Of a stretch of DNA of 6,087 nucleotides, positions 1 to 3,692 are shown piece after piece. The DNA comes from Myxococcales bacterium (GTDB lineage: Bacteria > Myxococcota_A > Polyangia > Nannocystales > Nannocystaceae), in contig JAGQIT010000178.1 in NCBI GenBank assembly GCA_020431135.1, positions 1 through 6,087 of the forward strand. Reading direction: 5' to 3'. The notes under the pieces are model-generated. The model made no database searches, was not told the DNA's origin, and worked only from the letters and a program-made list of their open reading frames with translations. Position 1 is the stretch's first letter, and each line of letters begins with the position of its first letter. Made by a program: the position numbers and the translations under genes.

Positions 1-2
1 TC

Positions 3-308
3 GCCTTCATCCGCGCCGAGTACCTGGTGATCGACACGATCGGCGACCCGTCGTACCGCCCGCCCTTCGGCGAGGTCGGCGGCGCCACCGACGTCTACGG
101 CCACCACGCGGGGATGCTCTCCGGCGGCCTCCGCCTGCCCTTCCGCGAGCGCTGGAACGCCGAGCTCTGGGGCGGCTTCGTCTTCGGCCCCTACGCCAAG
201 CGCGACACCCCCTACGAGGTCGCGGTCGCCGATCGCCTCCAGGTGTCGTTCCTCCTCGGCGCCGGGTTCTCCTTCGACGTGATCAAGGGCCAGCCGAGGC
301 CTCGCTAG
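3..308 (+). CDS. C-terminal part of a probable outer-membrane beta-barrel protein (5' truncated by window)
   Basis: The frame is open to the left edge and ends at TAG 306-308, leaving 101 visible residues; the true start lies outside the window. I do not recognise a named family. The visible part has short stretches with alternating polar and hydrophobic/aromatic residues (for example AELWGGFVFGPY and LQVSFLLGAGFSFDVI), rich in Gly and aromatics and separated by charged, Pro-containing turns. This is the pattern of amphipathic beta-strands in outer-membrane barrels. The last predicted strand ends in an aromatic/aliphatic stretch (GFSFDVI) followed by a short basic tail KGQPRPR, a reasonable barrel C-terminus. 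Codons are C-ending as in the other genes of the window, which supports real coding. The gene converges on the minus-strand hydrolase. A periplasmic beta-sandwich protein is an alternative; role and ligand are unknown. Confidence 0.6.
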   Translation, partial: AFIRAEYLVIDTIGDPSYRPPFGEVGGATDVYGHHAGMLSGGLRLPFRERWNAELWGGFVFGPYAKRDTPYEVAVADRLQVSFLLGAGFSFDVIKGQPRPR

Positions 309-441
309 CGCAGCCCCCGCGAGAGACTTGGCTCGACCGAGGGACGCCGATCTGACCAAAGAGACACGGTCTTCGGCACCACTCCCGCGAGGAGGAGGCG
401 CCTTCGCCGAGTGCGACGACCCGCCGGGAATGCGACACGTC

Positions 442-454
442 GCCCCCACGGGGC
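442..454 (-). terminator. Small GC hairpin just downstream of the hydrolase stop, possible terminator
   Basis: Two 5-base arms (442-446 and 450-454) pair perfectly around a 3-base loop, starting 2 bases after the hydrolase stop codon on the minus strand. The location between convergent genes suits a transcription end. There is no T-tract on either strand, so it would be a non-canonical terminator, and in DNA this GC-rich a 5-bp stem can arise by chance. Confidence 0.2.
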
Positions 455-455
455 C

Positions 456-1106
456 TCACGCGCCCGGCGGGCGGAGCCCCTTGTAGGCGCAGAACTCCGC
501 GACGGTCGCCGCGGCGAAGGCCGGGTTGGCGACGAGCTCCCAGGCGAGGGTCGAGGTCGGCGTCTTGCCGTAGTTGTGGCCGGGGAACACGCGCGTCATC
601 TCCGGCAGGGTCGCGAGGCGCCGCTGGAGGGTGTCGACGAAGGCCGCCGGATCGCTGACGCTGCCGCACGAGCCGACGTAGAGAACGTCGCCGGTGATCA
701 CCGCCGGGACCGTCGGCGCGAACCAGCAGACGCAGCCCGGCGCGTGCCCTGGGGTGTAGATCGCCTCGACCCGCGCGTCGCCGATCGTCACCGCCTCGCC
801 GTCGGCGACCGCCCGGACCTCGCTCACACCGACACCGACGCGCGCGCGGACGCGCGCGACCTCGAGCGGGTGGCAGCGGATCACCGCGCCGGTCGCGGCC
901 GCGACCTCGTCGATCGCGGCGACGTGATCGTCGTGGCTGTGGGTGACGAGGATCGCCTCGATCCGCCAGCCGCGCTCCGCGGCGATCCGCAGCAAACGGT
1001 CGGCCTCGAAGCCAGGATCGACGATCGCCGCGGCCCCGGAGGGGACCGCGAGGAGCGTCGAAAAATTGTCGAGGAGGCCGACCTCGACCTGGAGCACCTC
1101 GAGCAC
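456..1106 (-). CDS. MBL-fold metallo-hydrolase, glyoxalase II / ETHE1-like
   Basis: 216-residue protein with the full metal-binding set of the metallo-beta-lactamase fold. The THxHxDH box lies at residues 55-61 (H56, H58, D60, H61), followed by H121 in PGHAPG, the bridging D140 in TGDVLYVGSCG and H177 in FPGHNYG. Early conserved strands (NFSTLLAV, then AAIVDPG at 26-32) are typical of hydroxyacylglutathione hydrolases and persulfide dioxygenases. These are cytosolic enzymes acting on thioesters or persulfides of glutathione-like thiols, usually with a di-zinc or a mono-iron centre. The C-terminal stretch (TPTSTLAWELVANPAF) resembles the family end. Start choice: GTG at 1106 places the first strand at the N-terminus. 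Extension to TTG 1142 or TTG 1178 is open and TTG 1178 has an upstream GCGAGG, but the extra codons (agg, ctt, tgt, tct, caa) are rare elsewhere in the window, so I reject it. Exact substrate cannot be told from sequence. It is divergent from the helicase gene. Confidence 0.9.
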   Translation of the reverse strand: MLEVLQVEVGLLDNFSTLLAVPSGAAAIVDPGFEADRLLRIAAERGWRIEAILVTHSHDDHVAAIDEVAAATGAVIRCHPLEVARVRARVGVGVSEVRAVADGEAVTIGDARVEAIYTPGHAPGCVCWFAPTVPAVITGDVLYVGSCGSVSDPAAFVDTLQRRLATLPEMTRVFPGHNYGKTPTSTLAWELVANPAFAAATVAEFCAYKGLRPPGA

Positions 1107-1192
1107 GGCTTGCCGCGGAGAAGAACACAGCCGCGGGTGCAAGACAAGCCTTGCGGCGCGGATTGCGAGGCCGTACAAGCGCGGCCTCGCCG
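1107..1192. promoter_or_regulatory. Divergent intergenic spacer carrying promoter(s) for hydrolase and helicase
   Basis: This 86-base spacer separates two divergent starts and must hold the promoters if neither gene is transcribed from further away. On the plus strand TTGCGG (1151-1156), a 17-base gap and TACAAG (1174-1179) give a weak sigma70-like pair (3/6 and 4/6 matches). A start about seven bases after the -10 would leave a leader of only a few bases before ATG 1193, which has no clear Shine-Dalgarno sequence. I see no convincing pair on the minus strand. The location is well supported; the exact boxes are guesses. Confidence 0.3.
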
Positions 1193-3256
1193 ATGGCCGT
1201 CGACCTCCGCGAACTCAACCCCAACCAGCGCCGCGCGGTCCTCCACATCGACGGACCCCTCCTCGTTCTCGCGGGCGCAGGCTCCGGCAAGACCCGGGTG
1301 ATCACCCACCGGATCGCCCACATGATCGACACCGGCATCCCGCCGTCGGCGATCGTCGCCCTGTCGTTCACCAACAAGGCCGCCGGCGAGATGCGCGAGC
1401 GCCTGACGAAGATGATCGGCGCCGTCGCCAAGGAGGTCGTCCTCGGCACCTTCCACAGCGTCGGCGCCCAGATGATGCGCGAGACGCCGGACGGCTTCGG
1501 CGTCCCGCCGCGCTTCTCGATCCTCGATCAGGGCGACCAAAACGGCCTCATCCGCGGGATCCTCCGCGACCTCGGCATCCACGGCCCGGCCTCCGATCGT
1601 CGCTTCGACCTCGGCGCGATCACGCAGCGGATCTCGCTGTGGAAGAACGACTTCATCACCCCGGCCGAGGCCCAGCACCCGCGCCTCCACGAGAGCGACT
1701 ACGACGAGGTCGCCGCCGAGGTCTACCCGGAGTACGAGGACCGCCTCGAGAGCCTCGGCGCCGTCGACTTCGACGACCTCGTCGTCCGCATCGCCCACCG
1801 CCTCGACGAGGACGCGGAGCTGTGCGCCCACTGGCGCGGCCGCTACAAGTACCTGCTCATCGACGAGTACCAGGACACCAACCGCGCCCAGCTCGAGGTC
1901 GTCCGCCGCCTCGCCGGCCCGAACGAGAACATCTGCGTCGTCGGCGACGACGATCAGGCGATCTACGGCTGGCGCGGCGCCAAGGTCAGCAACATCCTCG
2001 GCTTCGACATGATCTTCCCGCGCGCGGTGGTCATCAAGCTCCAGGAGAACTACCGCTCGCGCGCGCAGATCATCGAGTGCGCCAACGGCGTGATCGTCAA
2101 CAACCTCAGCCGCCACGACAAGGCGCTGATCCCCCAGCGGGGCGACGGCGCCAAGGTGACGCTCGTCGTCGCCGACGACGGCAGCCAGGAGGCGAGCTGG
2201 GTCACCGGCAAGATCCGCAAGCTGATCGTCGACGAGCGCTACCCGCCCGAGGAGATCGCCGTGCTCTACCGCTCGGCGAAGCAGGCCGAGGCGATCGAGG
2301 AGGGCCTCCAGGAGAACGGGATCGCCTACCGGGTCCTCGGCGGCCAGGCGGTCTACGACCGCAAGCAGGTCAAGGACGTCCTCGCCTACCTCCGCGTCCT
2401 CGTCAGCCCGCGCGACGACCTCGGGGTCCGCCGCGCCCTCGGCGTGCCGTCGCGGGGCATCGGCGCCAAGACGATCGCGCGCCTCGTCGCCCACGCGGCC
2501 GAGCACCACATCTCCCTCCTCGAGGCGATCCACCACGCCGGCGAGATCGAGGGGATCGGCGGGCGCCCGGTGACGGCCCTCGCCCGCTTCTCGGAGATCG
2601 TCCGCCGCGCCCAGGGCCAGTACCACGCGACGCGCTCGGCGACCGGCGCCCTGCGCTCGCTCCTCGCCGCCAGCGGCCTGCGCGACAGCGTCATCGGCGA
2701 CGCCGGCTCCGCCAAGGTCGGCGACCTGCGCTGGCAGGCGGTCGAGGGCCTCCTCGGGAGCATCGAGCGCTTCGAGGAGCGCGCGCAGAACAAGGGCGAG
2801 CGCCCGCGCTGGCACGACTACCTGGCGACGATGACCAAGGACTCGAAGAGCGAGGAGGAGGTCTCGCTCGGCAAGGTCACGCTGACCACGCTCCACAGCT
2901 CCAAGGGGCTCGAGTGGCCGATCGTCTTCATCATCGGCGTCGAGGAGGGGACGATGCCGCACAAGCGGGTCTCCGCCAGGCGGATCAGCGACGCGATCAG
3001 CGGCGACGTCGAGGAGGAGCGCCGGCTCTTCTACGTCGGCATCACCCGCGCCCGCGACGTCCTCTACATCAGCCGCGCCGAGACGCGGACCGAGCGCGGC
3101 CAGCCCGTCGAGCGCCGCCCGAGCCGCTTCCTCGACGAGGTCCCTGAGGAGCCGACGCAGGAGTACCGGATCGCCAAGGAGGAGGCGCTGAGCACCGACG
3201 ACCTGATGTCGATGGCCGACGCCTTCCTCGCCCGCCTCGCCGCGCCCGAGGCGTAG
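1193..3256 (+). CDS. UvrD/Rep/PcrA-type superfamily 1A ATP-dependent DNA helicase
   Basis: 687-residue 3'-5' DNA helicase acting in replication restart or repair; UvrD, Rep and PcrA homologues are 670-725 residues. All motifs are intact: Q motif LNPNQ (8-12), Walker A AGAGSGKT (27-34, K33), Ia LSFTNKAAGEM (57-67), Ib GTFHS (85-89), motif II DEYQD (224-228), motif III GDDDQAIYGWRG (251-262), IV LQENYRS (283-289), V TLHSSKGLEW (566-575) and VI EERRLFYVGITRAR (608-621). The Pro-Ser-Arg-Phe-Leu-Asp end (RRPSRFLDEVP) and the short tail without a long PcrA/UvrD C-terminal extension resemble Rep more than UvrD, but I would not assign rep, pcrA or uvrD. Start: ATG 1193 opens with MAVDLRELNPNQ, directly before the Q motif. 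A TTG at 1151 would add 14 residues made of rare codons (gga, cga, cgt, aca) and is unlikely. The stop is TAG 3254-3256. No operon partner is visible. Confidence 0.96.
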   Translation: MAVDLRELNPNQRRAVLHIDGPLLVLAGAGSGKTRVITHRIAHMIDTGIPPSAIVALSFTNKAAGEMRERLTKMIGAVAKEVVLGTFHSVGAQMMRETPDGFGVPPRFSILDQGDQNGLIRGILRDLGIHGPASDRRFDLGAITQRISLWKNDFITPAEAQHPRLHESDYDEVAAEVYPEYEDRLESLGAVDFDDLVVRIAHRLDEDAELCAHWRGRYKYLLIDEYQDTNRAQLEVVRRLAGPNENICVVGDDDQAIYGWRGAKVSNILGFDMIFPRAVVIKLQENYRSRAQIIECANGVIVNNLSRHDKALIPQRGDGAKVTLVVADDGSQEASWVTGKIRKLIVDERYPPEEIAVLYRSAKQAEAIEEGLQENGIAYRVLGGQAVYDRKQVKDVLAYLRVLVSPRDDLGVRRALGVPSRGIGAKTIARLVAHAAEHHISLLEAIHHAGEIEGIGGRPVTALARFSEIVRRAQGQYHATRSATGALRSLLAASGLRDSVIGDAGSAKVGDLRWQAVEGLLGSIERFEERAQNKGERPRWHDYLATMTKDSKSEEEVSLGKVTLTTLHSSKGLEWPIVFIIGVEEGTMPHKRVSARRISDAISGDVEEERRLFYVGITRARDVLYISRAETRTERGQPVERRPSRFLDEVPEEPTQEYRIAKEEALSTDDLMSMADAFLARLAAPEA

Positions 3257-3343
3257 CGAACCGAGCTCTGGGCCCGCGCCGCGCCGGACGAGCCGCGCTT
3301 CGCCGCCTCCCGCAGCCCACGGCCGTCGACTTCGCGGCGACTC

Positions 3344-3378
3344 GAGGATCCCGCCGCTGTGTCGCCGCGGGGGTCCTC
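3344..3378 (+). terminator. Stem-loop 87 bases after the helicase stop, possible terminator
   Basis: Arms 3344-3352 (GAGGATCCC) and 3370-3378 (GGGGTCCTC) form a 9-bp stem with eight Watson-Crick pairs and one G-T wobble, around a 17-base loop that may pair further. There is no T-run afterwards. It is the strongest hairpin I see near the helicase end and may terminate its transcript or protect the 3' end. Its distance from the stop and the missing T-tract keep confidence low. Confidence 0.3.
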
Positions 3379-3546
3379 AGGGCGCGCAGCGACCTGCGCA
3401 GCGCCTGGAGGAGGCCGCGCTCGCGGACGCCAGGAGGGAGAGATCCGGGCGTCGACGCGCCGCGACGCGAGCATTCGCGGCGTGCCCGCAATGGCGGATG
3501 CACGATCCGTCGCCTCGTCAGCACGCGCCGCGACGCGCGTCGGCGG

Positions 3547-3581
3547 GGCTCAGATCGCCCGAGAACGCCGGGATCTGAGCC
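3547..3581. repeat. 10-bp perfect inverted repeat with 15-base spacer
   Basis: Arms GGCTCAGATC (3547-3556) and GATCTGAGCC (3572-3581) are exact reverse complements. With half the stem bases A or T, it is less easily explained by GC composition than other hairpins here. The centre-to-centre distance is 25 bases, a little over two helical turns, so it could be a protein operator or an RNA hairpin. It sits 112 bases upstream of the signalling-protein start, and no T-tract follows. Confidence 0.5.
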
Positions 3582-3584
3582 ATC

Positions 3585-3596
3585 GCGCGATCGCGC
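3585..3596. repeat. 12-base perfect palindrome GCGCGATCGCGC
   Basis: A self-complementary 12-mer lies 3 bases after the inverted repeat above. Its core GCGATCGC matches the HIP1 octamer known as a highly iterated palindrome in cyanobacteria. With a single copy noticed here, and in a genome rich in GATCG words, chance is a real explanation. Confidence 0.4.
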
Positions 3597-3623
3597 CCGC
3601 ATGGGGTCCGGCGCCGACAGTAG

Positions 3624-3655
3624 TTGCGCTCAGCCCCGCCGAGCGCGAGCATAGA
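3624..3655 (+). promoter_or_regulatory. Possible promoter patch for the cyclase gene
   Basis: TTGCGC (3624-3629) and CATAGA (3650-3655) lie 20 bases apart in a relatively AT-containing patch, about 40-70 bases before ATG 3693. Matches to sigma70 boxes are only 3/6 each and the spacing is long, so only the region, not the boxes, should be taken as suggested. Confidence 0.15.
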
Positions 3656-3681
3656 GGCCTCCGCGGCAGGACGGCGTCCGC

Positions 3682-3686
3682 GGGGA
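3682..3686 (+). promoter_or_regulatory. Shine-Dalgarno-like GGGGA before the cyclase start
   Basis: GGGGA ends six bases before ATG 3693, a normal spacing for a ribosome-binding site. An in-frame stop TAG at 3621-3623 limits the frame upstream, and the only other start candidate is a TTG at 3624, so this site decides for ATG 3693. Confidence 0.45.
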
Positions 3687-3692
3687 CTCGGC

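Larger units (their letters stand above)
3257..3692. other. 436-base gap without a convincing gene; stem-loops and a palindrome
   Basis: Between the helicase stop and the signalling-protein start I see no frame with the C-ending codon habit of the flanking genes. Open stretches here translate to Arg/Ala/Ser-rich low-complexity sequence. The gap holds a stem-loop at 3344-3378, a 10-bp inverted repeat at 3547-3581, a 12-base palindrome at 3585-3596 and a slightly less GC-rich patch around 3617-3655 that may hold the downstream promoter. The length is generous compared with the 86- and 147-base gaps elsewhere in the window, so a small RNA or regulatory leader is possible but unproven. Confidence 0.6.

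Noticed and set aside
295..310. Overlapping palindromes CGAGGCCTCG and CGCTAGCG at the barrel gene stop
   Set aside because: Short, within or at the coding end, and expected by chance in this composition; no T-tract for a terminator.
411..1301. Plus-strand open frame across the hydrolase
   Set aside because: Arg/Asp/Ala-rich with no motifs; the minus strand carries the full metal-binding set of an MBL hydrolase.
881..2962. Long open frame on the minus strand opposite the helicase, and another plus-strand frame at 943-3147
   Set aside because: Both overlap the helicase, which has every SF1A motif. Their products are low-complexity Arg/Pro- or Asp/Val/Leu-rich shadows.
3064..3602. Minus-strand frames spanning the helicase end and the gap
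   Set aside because: Arg/Ser/Gly-rich without domains; they overlap conserved helicase C-terminal sequence and show no suitable ribosome-binding site.
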